Assembly: GCA_934320655.1 (NCBI GenBank)
Contig: CAKRFN010000016.1
Span: forward strand, 1 to 58,090
Direction: 5' to 3'
DNA from: an uncultured Eubacterium sp.
Lineage (GTDB): Bacteria; Bacillota; Clostridia; Lachnospirales; Lachnospiraceae
DNA: 58,090 nucleotides
Below, piece by piece: positions 34,533 through 43,848 of the stretch. The position numbers were made by a program, and so were the translations under genes. The notes below the pieces were generated by a model. It was not told the DNA's origin. It did not search any database and saw nothing but the letters and a program-made list of their open reading frames with translations. Every line of letters starts with the position of its first letter. The stretch's first letter is position 1.

Positions 34533-35402
34533 TTAGCCTTTTACTGCACCTACTGTCATACCTTTGATAAAATATTTTTGTAAACTCAAAAACAGAATCG
34601 CGATCGGAAGTACCGAGATCACAATCGCGGCCATCGCGGTCGTATAATCGCTGCTCTGTGCCGAAAACAGTGACTGAATCGCCACGGTAAGTGTCTTTAA
34701 CTGCTTCTTGCTCACATACAGGCTCGCCAGCAGATAGTCGTTCCAGATCTGGAATGCCTGCATAATGATCAACGTAGCCATCGCCGGTTTCAATAGCGGC
34801 AGCACGATCGAAAAATATGTACGGAACACTGAACAGCCGTCTATTCTCGCCGCTTCTTCCAGTTCCAGAGGCACTGTCGACATAAAGCTCGTCAGCAGAA
34901 AGACTCCGAACGAAACACCGGTAGCTATATACATAAATATAATTCCAAATCGTGTATTGGTCAAATGCATTTTATAACCGATCGTATAGATCGGAAGAAA
35001 CAGTGCCTGATACGGGATCAGAATACCGATCACAAAATAGATATAGCAAAATTTAAAAAACTTTTTCTTGCATCTGGCGATCGCCCATGCCGTCGTTCCG
35101 CATAGCAGTGCCAGAATCACAACGCTGACCGCTGTGTAGAAAAATGTGTTCGTAAATGTCGTCGCCAGATCCAGCTTCTTATATGCGTTTATATAGTTCT
35201 GAAAATTCAGACTGCCCGGAAGCGACAGCGGACTGTTTAAGTATAACTCTTTTTTTGTTTTGAATGAATAGTTGATAATAATCAGAATCGGCGCAATAAA
35301 TAGAATTGCCGCAAATGTCATAATGATCTGTACGGCTACCGTCGCTTTTGTGCGCGGCTGCTCTGTGATCTGTTCTTCCGGTTCTTTTTTTCTTCCAATC
35401 AT
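34533..35402 (-). CDS. ABC sugar permease, MalG type
   Basis: A 289-residue permease with six transmembrane segments and the EAA loop ELEEAARIDGCSVFRTYFSIVLPLLKPA that contacts the ATPase. MalG/CUT1 class. Overlaps the upstream permease by 4 bp. No ATPase gene is in the operon, so it must rely on a shared MsiK-type ATPase encoded elsewhere. Confidence 0.93.
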   Translation of the reverse strand: MIGRKKEPEEQITEQPRTKATVAVQIIMTFAAILFIAPILIIINYSFKTKKELYLNSPLSLPGSLNFQNYINAYKKLDLATTFTNTFFYTAVSVVILALLCGTTAWAIARCKKKFFKFCYIYFVIGILIPYQALFLPIYTIGYKMHLTNTRFGIIFMYIATGVSFGVFLLTSFMSTVPLELEEAARIDGCSVFRTYFSIVLPLLKPAMATLIIMQAFQIWNDYLLASLYVSKKQLKTLTVAIQSLFSAQSSDYTTAMAAIVISVLPIAILFLSLQKYFIKGMTVGAVKG

Positions 35403-36286
35403 GCCTGCACCTCCTTACTCTTTAAGCCCTTCACCTGTACCAATGCCACCAGAAGCAGTACGACCACCAGTGTCACTGACATCGCACAGCCATAGCCATA
35501 CTGTCTGCCGTTAATCGCAGTCGCATAGGTCTGATAGATCACTGATGTTGAGGCTCTGCCCGGTCCGCCTTTGGTAGAAGAAACTAACAGGTCATATACT
35601 TTTAATGATCCCGTTGTGATTCCAACCACACAGATCGTGATGGAAGGTGCCAGCATCGGTATCGTGACATTGAAAAAGCGCTTGATCGCTCCGGCTCCGT
35701 CTATTTTTGCCGCTTCATATAATTCTGCGGGCACAGACTGTAAGCCTGCCAGATAAATCAGCATCCAGTAACCGATCCACTGCCAGTTATTCGCGATCAG
35801 CAGTCCCCGAAGTACGGTGCTCTTCTCTCCAAACAGCAGGAAATTAAAATGTGTTCCCAACAGATCATTGATCGCCGGCAGCACGTTGGAAAACATTTTC
35901 AGCCAAATAAATCCGACGATCACCGCACTGATCAGACACGGAATAAAAAAGATGGTCCGATACACCTTCTGTGCCTTGATCCCGCTATCCAGTGCCACGG
36001 CAAACAATAATGCCACGACATTCTGGATGATCGTATTGCCCACCGTGAACTTCACGGTAAACCACCATGCATTCCAGAAATCTGAATCCTTAAACAGATC
36101 CATATAGTTTTTCAATCCGACAAATGTCTTTTCCACAGTCATTCCATCCCAGCTCGTCAGGGAATAACGGAATGCCAGCAGCAGCGGGATAATCAGTCCG
36201 ATCGTAAAGATCAGAAATCCAGGGAGCACCAGACACAAATACTGTCTCGCCATCCGCGTCTCCATAGAACGTGTTCTTTTTTTCAT
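35399..36286 (-). CDS. ABC sugar permease, MalF type
   Basis: A 295-residue permease from the ATG at 36286 (AAAGGAAG upstream; the 13 extra upstream codons lie in the gap after the terminator-like hairpin). EAA loop: ELYEAAKIDGAGAIKRFFNVTIPMLAPS. CUT1 class partner of the following MalG-type permease. Confidence 0.93.
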   Translation of the reverse strand: MKKRTRSMETRMARQYLCLVLPGFLIFTIGLIIPLLLAFRYSLTSWDGMTVEKTFVGLKNYMDLFKDSDFWNAWWFTVKFTVGNTIIQNVVALLFAVALDSGIKAQKVYRTIFFIPCLISAVIVGFIWLKMFSNVLPAINDLLGTHFNFLLFGEKSTVLRGLLIANNWQWIGYWMLIYLAGLQSVPAELYEAAKIDGAGAIKRFFNVTIPMLAPSITICVVGITTGSLKVYDLLVSSTKGGPGRASTSVIYQTYATAINGRQYGYGCAMSVTLVVVLLLVALVQVKGLKSKEVQA

Positions 36287-36304
36287 GATATCTACTTCCT
36301 TTCC

Positions 36305-36339
36305 TAAAAAAGGGAAGAGACACAAACGCCTCTTCCCTT
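36305..36339 (-). terminator. Intra-operon terminator after the binding-protein gene
   Basis: Ten-bp arms AAGGGAAGAG/CTCTTCCCTT (36310-36319, 36330-36339) around a 10-nt loop, followed on the minus strand by more T residues. It lies between the solute-binding protein gene and the permeases. Such sites commonly keep binding-protein mRNA in excess over permease mRNA. Confidence 0.8.
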
Positions 36340-36350
36340 CAACATCATTC

Positions 36351-37694
36351 CTAGTTTGCGGAACTTGCCTCTACTCTGTCATCCGAAGCCTTCAGGCAAT
36401 CTTCAAATGTCTCATCTCCCTGCAGCCATGCTGCGATGTCCTTTGCATTTTCTTCCTGGAATCCGCCCCATACCAGCTGGTTATTACCTAATGTCACATC
36501 GACGATTCTGCCTTCAGCAGCATATTTATCGATATCCTCCTGGCTCGGGTTGGTGAATGTAGGTGTTACATCCTTTAACATGGAAGCTGTCTTTGTATAA
36601 TCCAGTATCTGAACAGCCAGATCTTTGTTTCCGGTCAATACGTCTAATACCTTGTTGATCGCATCCTGATGCTCAGACTGTGCACTCGTCATAATCGTGA
36701 TGTTCGGCTCAAAAATCAGCTTGGAATCACCGGTCTGATTCGGGAACGGGAAAATACCAAAATCAAAGTTCTCATCGATATCTAAGAAGTTCTGGATCGA
36801 CCATGATCCTGATACCTTCATAGCAGCCTCACCCTGCACCATTTTTGCATCACAATCGGTCTGTTCGGTCGAGAATGTCTCAGGGAACGTATTGTCATAG
36901 ATCAGCTTGTTATACTGATATGCAGCCTGTGCTTCCTGGCTGTCAGAGAATGATACCTCTCCGTTGCGGAACTTATCGCCCCACTCGGCATCCTTATTAA
37001 ATACATCATTCATCATGAACTGCATCGTCACATTTCCGATCGACCATGTATCTACCATATGGCTCGCAAACGGTGTGATTCCCTTTGCCTTGCAGTCATC
37101 AATGATTTTCTGCAGATTCTCCTGTGTCTCGGGGATCTCCCAGCCGTTGTCCTTAAACATCTGCTTGTTGTAGTAAACGCCCTGATACATTGCATTGTAT
37201 ACAAGACCATATGTCTTTCCATCTACGGTGACATTCTCTCTCGCTGCATCCTGTCCACGATCCAGATATGTCTCATCGATTTCACCGAGCAGACCCTTCG
37301 GCGCATAGGTAGCCACATCCTGTGCTTTTCCGATCATGATGTCCGGCAGACCTGACTGCATATACTGCTGCATCTTCGGCTGGAAGTCATTTCCCCAATC
37401 CACACATTCCCATTCCAGTGTGATCTCCGGATACTGTTCTGCCAATGCTTCATCAATAAATTCTTCGATTCCTGCATCCGTTGTTGACTGTCCTGCCAGT
37501 ACAGATAATGTGACTTCCTCTGCTGAGTCTGTATCATCTGTGCTCTCGCCAGTCTCGCTGCTCTCACCGCTCTCATCACTGCTATCATCCTGAGTGTTCG
37601 ATGCAGTGTCACCGGAATTTCCCGAACCGCATCCTGTTGCCATTCCCATCACCATTACTGCTGCCAGTAAAACACTGACTACTCTTTTTTTCAT
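36351..37694 (-). CDS. Sugar ABC transporter substrate-binding lipoprotein
   Basis: A 447-residue lipoprotein: signal peptide MKKRVVSVLLAAVMVMGMAT with the lipobox ending in Cys22 (ATGC), then a Ser/Asp/Glu-rich tether (23-60) and a class I (SBP family 1) fold. It captures sugar for the MalF/MalG-type permeases downstream. Its core is clearly paralogous to the binding protein at 37840-39096; both share LEWECVDWG, GKAQDV and QSTxDAG motifs. It has its own promoter with YesN-type direct repeats. Confidence 0.92.
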   Translation of the reverse strand: MKKRVVSVLLAAVMVMGMATGCGSGNSGDTASNTQDDSSDESGESSETGESTDDTDSAEEVTLSVLAGQSTTDAGIEEFIDEALAEQYPEITLEWECVDWGNDFQPKMQQYMQSGLPDIMIGKAQDVATYAPKGLLGEIDETYLDRGQDAARENVTVDGKTYGLVYNAMYQGVYYNKQMFKDNGWEIPETQENLQKIIDDCKAKGITPFASHMVDTWSIGNVTMQFMMNDVFNKDAEWGDKFRNGEVSFSDSQEAQAAYQYNKLIYDNTFPETFSTEQTDCDAKMVQGEAAMKVSGSWSIQNFLDIDENFDFGIFPFPNQTGDSKLIFEPNITIMTSAQSEHQDAINKVLDVLTGNKDLAVQILDYTKTASMLKDVTPTFTNPSQEDIDKYAAEGRIVDVTLGNNQLVWGGFQEENAKDIAAWLQGDETFEDCLKASDDRVEASSAN

Positions 37695-37756
37695 ACCATA
37701 CTCTCCTTTTTTCTTTTTTTGTTTCTTTATTTTATTTCTTTGTTTTTGATAAACCT

Positions 37757-37785
37757 ATTATAAGAAATAAAGGAGATCCATCATT
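37757..37785 (-). promoter_or_regulatory. Promoter of the ABC sugar operon
   Basis: TATAAT on the minus strand at 37757-37762 with a poor -35 (AATGAT, 37780-37785) at 17 nt. The weak -35 is overlapped by the candidate activator repeats, as expected for an activator-dependent promoter. Confidence 0.6.
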
Positions 37786-37826
37786 AGCATTATTTTGTAG
37801 TTTTCACTTGTACATCTTTGCAAATC
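37782..37826. promoter_or_regulatory. Candidate YesN (AraC-type) direct repeats, sugar operon
   Basis: Two half-sites: a diverged one at 37782-37803 and a good one at 37805-37826 (ACTTGnACAnnTTTGCAA). The good copy matches the repeat upstream of the kinase gene at 15 of 22 positions. The first begins 20 bp from the edge of the -10 box, the same as at the kinase promoter. Confidence 0.6.
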
Positions 37827-37839
37827 ATCGCATAGGCTT

Positions 37840-39096
37840 CTAGTCCTTACTGGCTGCCCGGTTGTCATCCGCATACTGCAGCACCTGCCCGAATGCAATC
37901 TCATTGTGCAGCCACTGAAGCTGTTGTTCTGCCAGTTTCTTTTGAAATGCCCATATCAGTTGTTCATTCCCTGTCGTCACATCAATCACCTGATTCCGTT
38001 CCTCATAGAGATCGATATCCTGCTGGATCGGACTCTGCCCATCCGCCACTACATCCTCAAGAACTGACGAAGACTGTGTAAAAGCGACAATTTCCTGCGC
38101 AAGCTTCTGATCGCTTAACAGGCGGTTAAAAATCTGATTGATCAGATCGCCATGCTCGGTTTTGGCGCTTTTCATAAATGTCATATTAGTCTCTTTGATC
38201 AGTTTCGCATTCCCCTTTTGATTTGGATAAGGAAAAATACCAAAATCAATCGCATTGCCATATTGATTTGAAAACTGCATCGACCATGAACCGGTCAGAT
38301 ACATCGCAGCTTCTCCTTTCATAAAGCGGCTGTCGCTCTCATACTGGTTAATCTGCAGCGCATCGTCCCATGTATGCTGCAAAATAAACCGATTATTTTC
38401 AAGACATTTTTTTATCACGGGATTATCTTTAAAATTTTCCTCCCCATCGCGGAAGCGGTCTCCCCAATCCGGAATATCCTTAAAAATATCATTCATAAAA
38501 AACTGCATGGTCATATTCGCAACTTCCCATGATTCCTGAAAATGCGAGGCAAACGGCACAATTTTGTTTTTTTTCAGCAGTTGTACTACATGCTCCATTT
38601 CTTCCATCGTTGCCGGTATCTCAATTCCGTATTTGCGGAAAATATCTTTATTATAAATGACGCCCTGATACCATGCATTATACGGAATCCCATACACCTC
38701 TCCATCTACCGTTACCGCCATCAATGCATCCTTCGTAACTTTCCCGAGGTATTTTTCTGGAATCGCTGCCAGATTTCCACTTCTGGCATAAATCTGCACA
38801 TCCTGAGCTTTGCCGATAATAATATCCGGAATCTCTCCCGCAGCAAATCTGCCCCGCATCTGGGCATTAAATTTATCTCCCCAGTCAACACATTCCCATT
38901 CCAGACTCACCTGTGGAAAATTTTTCTGCATCCACTCATCAATCATATCCTCCACCCCGGCGTCCGATGTGGATTGTCCGGCAAGCACAGAGATAATTAC
39001 ATTCTGTTCTCTTATTTCATTTTCCTGCCGTTTCGCACATCCCGTTTCTCCCAAAACGATCAGTACACACAGCAGCACTGTCAGCCATCTTTTCAC
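37840..39096 (-). CDS. Second solute-binding lipoprotein, in the sensory operon
   Basis: A 418-residue lipoprotein with signal peptide MKRWLTVLLCVLIVLGETG and lipobox Cys20. Same fold and shared motifs with the ABC binding protein (ISVLAGQSTSDAG, LEWECVDWG, IIIGKAQDVQIYA). Its ATG overlaps the response-regulator stop by 4 bp, so it is made with the YesM/YesN pair rather than with the permeases. I infer that it may present the sugar to the kinase's extracellular domain; delivery to the permeases is an alternative. Confidence 0.88.
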   Translation of the reverse strand: MKRWLTVLLCVLIVLGETGCAKRQENEIREQNVIISVLAGQSTSDAGVEDMIDEWMQKNFPQVSLEWECVDWGDKFNAQMRGRFAAGEIPDIIIGKAQDVQIYARSGNLAAIPEKYLGKVTKDALMAVTVDGEVYGIPYNAWYQGVIYNKDIFRKYGIEIPATMEEMEHVVQLLKKNKIVPFASHFQESWEVANMTMQFFMNDIFKDIPDWGDRFRDGEENFKDNPVIKKCLENNRFILQHTWDDALQINQYESDSRFMKGEAAMYLTGSWSMQFSNQYGNAIDFGIFPYPNQKGNAKLIKETNMTFMKSAKTEHGDLINQIFNRLLSDQKLAQEIVAFTQSSSVLEDVVADGQSPIQQDIDLYEERNQVIDVTTGNEQLIWAFQKKLAEQQLQWLHNEIAFGQVLQYADDNRAASKD

Positions 39097-40679
39097 TTCC
39101 TGTTCTCCTCTATAGTTGCACGATATTCTCTCGGACTGTTTCCGGTCGTCTTCTTAAATACCCGGCTAAAATACGTATAATCATCGTATCCGACCAGAAA
39201 CGCGATATCCGCCAGATTCATTTCCGTATTTTGCATATACTCCTTCGCCTTTTCTACCCGCTTATGTGTGATATATAAAATCAGACTCTCACCCATTTCC
39301 TGCCGGAACATTTTCGACAGGTACGAGCTATCCACATGGTACCTTTGTGCCAGCGCTGACAATGACAATTCTTCCGCATAGTGCTCCTGAATCCACTCTT
39401 TGACAAGTAAAACAATATGCTTCATGGATTGTGTTTCATACTCTGCCTTTTGTGGAATCAGGTAGATAATAGCCTCCGCTATCTGCTGTTCCAATTTCTC
39501 ATAATCGAGTGTTTCTATGATCTGATCCACCGTCTCCACCACATTTTCAGCATCAACTACGTCAGCCTGATCACATATGGTATCATTCAGAATAATGTCA
39601 AAGAGCTGTTTGATCGTCTGTTTCACTTCCAGATAAGACCAGCCTTCTTTCACACAGCCACGCAGCCCGCTGCTCTCAAATACCACCCGTTTGATCTCCT
39701 TCTGATTCGTATCTGCCAGTGCATTTCTCATCTGTTTTTCGACTTCCACCGACACATGCTTTCTCCACTTATCCTTTTGATCCTTATGATATATTATGAT
39801 TTCACTTTTGCATACATAGCTCCTTGTCATCAGCAGTCCCACAGCTTCTACATATGCCATATGTAAGCTTTCCATCGCATAGGAATGTGTTCCAATACAG
39901 ATGGTTATACATGCATGTCTTTCAGCAGCTGCTTTCATTCGCAGCTTTTCAGAACATCGGCTCACCTCCTGCTCGTCCTTTTTTGTTAAAATCAGAAACT
40001 CATTAATCCGATAGATATTATGAAAAATAATGGCTTCCTCATCCTGATAAATCCGCCGGATTTCTTTTTTTACTTCATAAGCCCATTCCCAGCCAACCAT
40101 CTGATTCCCCTTTAACAACTCATGTAGATTATGAATTTTAATCAACACCAGACGCACACCTGTCAGCTCTGTAGAATTGCTTTGAACTGCGATTGCCTGA
40201 TTCCAGTCCCCGGGCTTTTGTATCAACCGGCTGAACTCCCGATCCCGGATGTCTGATGCGGCTTTTTGCAGTTCTATCTGCTCGTTTTCATAATGACTGA
40301 TTTTCTCCAGTGCTTTGACAATCGCCTGCATCAAATCAATTTTTGACACCGGTTTAATCAGATAGTTCATTGTACCGGACAAAAAAGAACTTTTCACATA
40401 GGTAAAATCATCATATCCACTGATTACAAACGTAATGATTTCCGGGTACTTGTCCTGTATACGTTCCAGCAGCTCCACGCCACTCAAAAACGGCATATTT
40501 ATATCGGTAATAAAAATATCAGGCTTCCATGCCTCAACCTTTTCCCACGCATCTTCCCCATCGACTGCCGGCTCCAGAAATTCCAAAGAATATTCCTCCC
40601 ACGGAATCATATTGCGCAGTTTTTCTCTTGTCCAATACTCGTCGTCCGCAAACAACACCCGATACCTTTTTTTAATCAT
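39093..40679 (-). CDS. YesN-type response regulator (receiver plus AraC HTH)
   Basis: A 528-residue regulator from the ATG at 40679 (GGGGAGGAG 7 nt upstream). The receiver has ADDE and phospho-acceptor Asp59 in DIFITDINMPF. A long central region (about 125-420) is followed by an AraC/XylS double helix-turn-helix (LSALAQRYHVDSSYLSKMFR, NLADIAFLVGYDDYTYFSRV). It overlaps the kinase end by 8 bp. Likely activates the adjacent sugar operon and its own operon through tandem direct repeats. Confidence 0.92.
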   Translation of the reverse strand: MIKKRYRVLFADDEYWTREKLRNMIPWEEYSLEFLEPAVDGEDAWEKVEAWKPDIFITDINMPFLSGVELLERIQDKYPEIITFVISGYDDFTYVKSSFLSGTMNYLIKPVSKIDLMQAIVKALEKISHYENEQIELQKAASDIRDREFSRLIQKPGDWNQAIAVQSNSTELTGVRLVLIKIHNLHELLKGNQMVGWEWAYEVKKEIRRIYQDEEAIIFHNIYRINEFLILTKKDEQEVSRCSEKLRMKAAAERHACITICIGTHSYAMESLHMAYVEAVGLLMTRSYVCKSEIIIYHKDQKDKWRKHVSVEVEKQMRNALADTNQKEIKRVVFESSGLRGCVKEGWSYLEVKQTIKQLFDIILNDTICDQADVVDAENVVETVDQIIETLDYEKLEQQIAEAIIYLIPQKAEYETQSMKHIVLLVKEWIQEHYAEELSLSALAQRYHVDSSYLSKMFRQEMGESLILYITHKRVEKAKEYMQNTEMNLADIAFLVGYDDYTYFSRVFKKTTGNSPREYRATIEENRK

Positions 40680-42450
40680 CTGCATTCTCCTCCCCATTGT
40701 CTGGCAGAACCATAAACACCTTCGTTCCTTCCTCTAAAATACTGTCGATCCGAAGTCCATACTGATCCCCATAGAGCATTTTCAACCGGGCATTGATATT
40801 ATGCAGACCGATGGAATTTCCCTGCTCCACATAGTCAATTTCATTGCGCTGCAGGCTTGCATTGATCTCTTCGGCCTCCATTCCTACCCCGTTATCCGCT
40901 ACACAGATGATCAGCCTGCCATTCTCAATCCAGATCCTGATACATACCTCTTTCGCACCCCGCTTATTCCGCAAGCCGTGATTGATCGCATTTTCCACTA
41001 ATGGCTGCAACGAGATCCGCGGCAATTTACTTCTGAGTGTTCCCTCCTCTATCTGAAACGTATACCGGATATTGTCGTGCATGCGCATATCCATGACATA
41101 AATATAATTTTTCAGATGTGCAATCTCCTTCTCAACCGTTGAAAATGGATTCTTCATATTCAGACTGTAACGAAAAATATTTGCCAATGACTGACTTAAG
41201 CGACTGACCTCCGGACAATTCCGTACCTCCGCGATGCTCGCCATCGTGTCTAACGTATTATACAGAAAATGTGGATTGATCTGCGCCTGCAACGCCTTGT
41301 ATTCCGCCTGACTTAACAGCTGCTTTGCCTGATACTCCTGCCGCTTTAACACCTCCATCTGATCCAGCATCTCATTAAATTCTTTGCCGAGTTCTCCTAT
41401 CTCATCATTTTTTACGATTGCTGCCCGGAGCTCTGTATTTCCTTCCCCTATCTGCTGAATCGTATCCATCAGCATTTCAAGCGGTCTGGTCAGTCCCCGC
41501 GATATAAAGAAAGTAAGGATTGTCGCTGCCGCAATCATCAGAACTGCTATTAAAATCAAATTCATCTGTAGATTCCTCTGATTTTGTTGTAACACTGTCT
41601 GCGGCATCATCGAATATGCCGTCAGGTTGTAATGGTTCTGTCTCACACAGAAAAATTCCTGTTTTGAATTTAATTGCTCCACAATATTTTCTCTGGCTGC
41701 TACCGCAGAACGTACAGCTTCGTATTCCTTTTTCTGCTCCGCATCCAGTTCACCAAGTGTTTCCACCGGACGATCTCCATCCGGCTGCAGCCACATAAAT
41801 ACCGTACTGTCTATGCGATATTTTTCCATAATGTTTTCAACCGCCTTCATGTCAACATCACATACCACATATCCGATCTTATCATCCAGATTGCTTTCCT
41901 TATATAGCTTTAATACCAGACGTAATATATTTTTCCCCCGGTATTTATTGTAATAACTGGATACCAGCATAACGGCATCATCAGCTTCCACGTACTCCCG
42001 CACAATGTCTGCATTATTATTCTCACGATCCATATAAATATCTGTGGCATAGTTGTGTTTCGGAGTGACAGCCCTGCGATAAGTGCTGATAATCTGGTGA
42101 TCCATCGTGTACAGATAAAGAGAGACCACTCCATCGCCAGTCTCAAATTCATTCATGGCTATATCATATGCTTTTCTATAAAATTCTGCGCGCAATTCCT
42201 GAATCTGTTCTCTCTGCTGTAGACTTTCAATTAGTTCGTCGTCCAAATAAATCTCAATCAGATGGTTCTCCATATTTTTAATGAGTCCATAAATTTCGTT
42301 TTGCATATTTTGCAATGATTGTTCGCTCTCACCTTTCGCCAGGTCATAAATCAGCGCCGACGAGCGTTTTTGAAATAAGCATGTTTGAAGCACCAGCGCA
42401 GTAAGCACACAGCCTAAAACCATCAGTAATATTTTTGTCCGCAACTTCAT
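40672..42450 (-). CDS. YesM-type sensor histidine kinase
   Basis: A 592-residue kinase: TM1 about 7-25, a large extracellular sensor (about 30-295), TM2 about 296-317, HAMP (SRGLTRPLEMLMDTIQQIGE). The His_kinase domain has LQAQINPHFLYNTLDTMAS with His394, and the ATPase has VENAINHGLRN and VADNGVGM. Typical sugar-responsive kinase of Firmicutes. First gene of a three-gene sensory operon with a YesN regulator and a binding lipoprotein. Confidence 0.93.
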   Translation of the reverse strand: MKLRTKILLMVLGCVLTALVLQTCLFQKRSSALIYDLAKGESEQSLQNMQNEIYGLIKNMENHLIEIYLDDELIESLQQREQIQELRAEFYRKAYDIAMNEFETGDGVVSLYLYTMDHQIISTYRRAVTPKHNYATDIYMDRENNNADIVREYVEADDAVMLVSSYYNKYRGKNILRLVLKLYKESNLDDKIGYVVCDVDMKAVENIMEKYRIDSTVFMWLQPDGDRPVETLGELDAEQKKEYEAVRSAVAARENIVEQLNSKQEFFCVRQNHYNLTAYSMMPQTVLQQNQRNLQMNLILIAVLMIAAATILTFFISRGLTRPLEMLMDTIQQIGEGNTELRAAIVKNDEIGELGKEFNEMLDQMEVLKRQEYQAKQLLSQAEYKALQAQINPHFLYNTLDTMASIAEVRNCPEVSRLSQSLANIFRYSLNMKNPFSTVEKEIAHLKNYIYVMDMRMHDNIRYTFQIEEGTLRSKLPRISLQPLVENAINHGLRNKRGAKEVCIRIWIENGRLIICVADNGVGMEAEEINASLQRNEIDYVEQGNSIGLHNINARLKMLYGDQYGLRIDSILEEGTKVFMVLPDNGEENADD

Positions 42451-42481
42451 AATTTCCCACCCCGTTTGTACTAATTGCTTT

Positions 42482-42510
42482 ATTATAGCATATTCTATTT
42501 TATAAAGACT
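42482..42510 (-). promoter_or_regulatory. Promoter of the YesM-YesN-SBP operon
   Basis: TATAAT on the minus strand (42482-42487), 17-nt spacer and a very poor -35 (42505-42510). The -35 is overlapped by tandem repeats, pointing to activation. Confidence 0.65.
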
Positions 42511-42550
42511 TGGATTTATTTGTAATCGGACTTGGACAAATTTGCAAGGA
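42507..42550. promoter_or_regulatory. Tandem 22-bp direct repeats, candidate YesN sites
   Basis: Two adjacent 22-bp copies (42507-42528 and 42529-42550) share GACTTGGAnnnATTTGyAA and match at 16 of 22 positions. A two-turn period and overlap with the -35 box are the usual arrangement of AraC-family activator sites. Confidence 0.7.
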
Positions 42551-42552
42551 AA

Positions 42553-42581
42553 AACCCGGATTATCTGCGATAATCCGGGTT
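42553..42581 (-). terminator. Terminator after the PfkB kinase gene
   Basis: A perfect 13-bp stem (AACCCGGATTATC with its complement) and 3-nt loop, followed by T residues on the minus strand. It lies 34 bp after the kinase stop and ends the oxidoreductase operon. Confidence 0.92.
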
Positions 42582-42615
42582 CTCCCTCTCAACTACTATA
42601 TTTTATTTGGACAAA

Positions 42616-43713
42616 CTATCTCTGTACACGCGCTCCTGCGCCACCCATAATGGCCTCTACTTCCTTTTTGCTTGCCATTGTTGTATCACCGGGTGTCGTC
42701 ATTGCCAGTGCGCCGTGAGCTGCGCCGTAATTTACTGCCAGCTCTGCATTTTCGGTCGTCATCAGTCCGTAGATCAGACCGGATGCGAAGGAATCTCCAC
42801 CGCCTACACGATCCATGATCTCAAGACCCTTGTAATCTTTTGCCTTGTATACCTCGCCGTCCGCCCAGCAGATTGCACTCCAGTCATTGACGGTAGCTGT
42901 CTTTACCTCGCGGAGTGTGGTGGCAACCGCCTTAAAGTTCGGATATGCCTTTGCTGCCTCGTTGATCATTTTCTTATAACCATCCAGATTCAGCTCTTTT
43001 AAATCTGCATCATTGCCCTCGATCTCAAAGCCGAGGCAGGCGGTAAAGTCTTCCTCGTTGCCGATCATGACATCTACATACTTGGCGATCTCCTTGTTTA
43101 CTTCCTGTGCCTTTGCCTGTCCACCGATCGCGCTCCACATAGACGGGCGGTAATTCAGGTCATAGGATACAACTGTACCGTATTTCTTGGCTGTCTTGAT
43201 CGCTGCCAGAACGGTGTCGCAGGACTGCTCAGACAGAGCCGCATAGATACCACCGGTATGCAGCCAGCGAACACCCAGCTCACCGAAAATATAATCAAAA
43301 TCGAAATCTTCCGGTGTTGCCTTTGAGATTGCGGTATTTGCACGGTCAGAGCATCCTACCGCGCCACGGATACCGAAACCGCGCTCTGTAAAGTTGATAC
43401 CGTTACGGCACACACGGCCGATTCCGTCTGTGTCCATCCATTTGATGAGCGATGTATCCACTCCGCCCTGAAGGATGAAGTCCTCCATCAACAATCCGAC
43501 TTCATTCTGCGCAAAAGCAGTGATGACTGCGGTGTTCATACCGAAGCATCTGCGAAGACCACGCACCACGTTGTACTCTCCGCCGCCTTCCCATGCACGG
43601 AACTGTCTTGCGGTACGGATTCTGCCCTCTCCCGGATCGAGACGAAGCATTACCTCGCCCAAGGATACCGCATCAAATTTACATTCTTCTTTTGCTTTTA
43701 AGTTTAAATTCAT
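42616..43713 (-). CDS. PfkB-family sugar kinase, 2-keto-3-deoxygluconate kinase-like
   Basis: A 365-residue ribokinase-fold enzyme. The PfkB N-terminal region is DAVSLGEVMLRLDPGEG with GGGEYNVVRGLRR. The C-terminal signature DRVGGGDSFASGLIYGL holds the catalytic base Asp307 and anion hole. Family resemblance is to KDG kinases, which phosphorylate 2-keto-3-deoxygluconate. No KDPG aldolase is in the window. It follows the GlpA-like/FAD/DUF1667 genes after 135 bp and may have its own weak promoter. Related sugars are possible substrates. Confidence 0.8.
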   Translation of the reverse strand: MNLNLKAKEECKFDAVSLGEVMLRLDPGEGRIRTARQFRAWEGGGEYNVVRGLRRCFGMNTAVITAFAQNEVGLLMEDFILQGGVDTSLIKWMDTDGIGRVCRNGINFTERGFGIRGAVGCSDRANTAISKATPEDFDFDYIFGELGVRWLHTGGIYAALSEQSCDTVLAAIKTAKKYGTVVSYDLNYRPSMWSAIGGQAKAQEVNKEIAKYVDVMIGNEEDFTACLGFEIEGNDADLKELNLDGYKKMINEAAKAYPNFKAVATTLREVKTATVNDWSAICWADGEVYKAKDYKGLEIMDRVGGGDSFASGLIYGLMTTENAELAVNYGAAHGALAMTTPGDTTMASKKEVEAIMGGAGARVQR

Positions 43714-43848
43714 TTTTGCTGTTCTCCTCTCGCTTTTTTGCCGACTCAGATACTACCCTATTCGAATATCAGTATAACCGAACTTTTCGGCTTTTTCCAT
43801 GATATTCTGCCGTTTTAAAAATAAAATGTCAGTTCATGGTTACTATTC

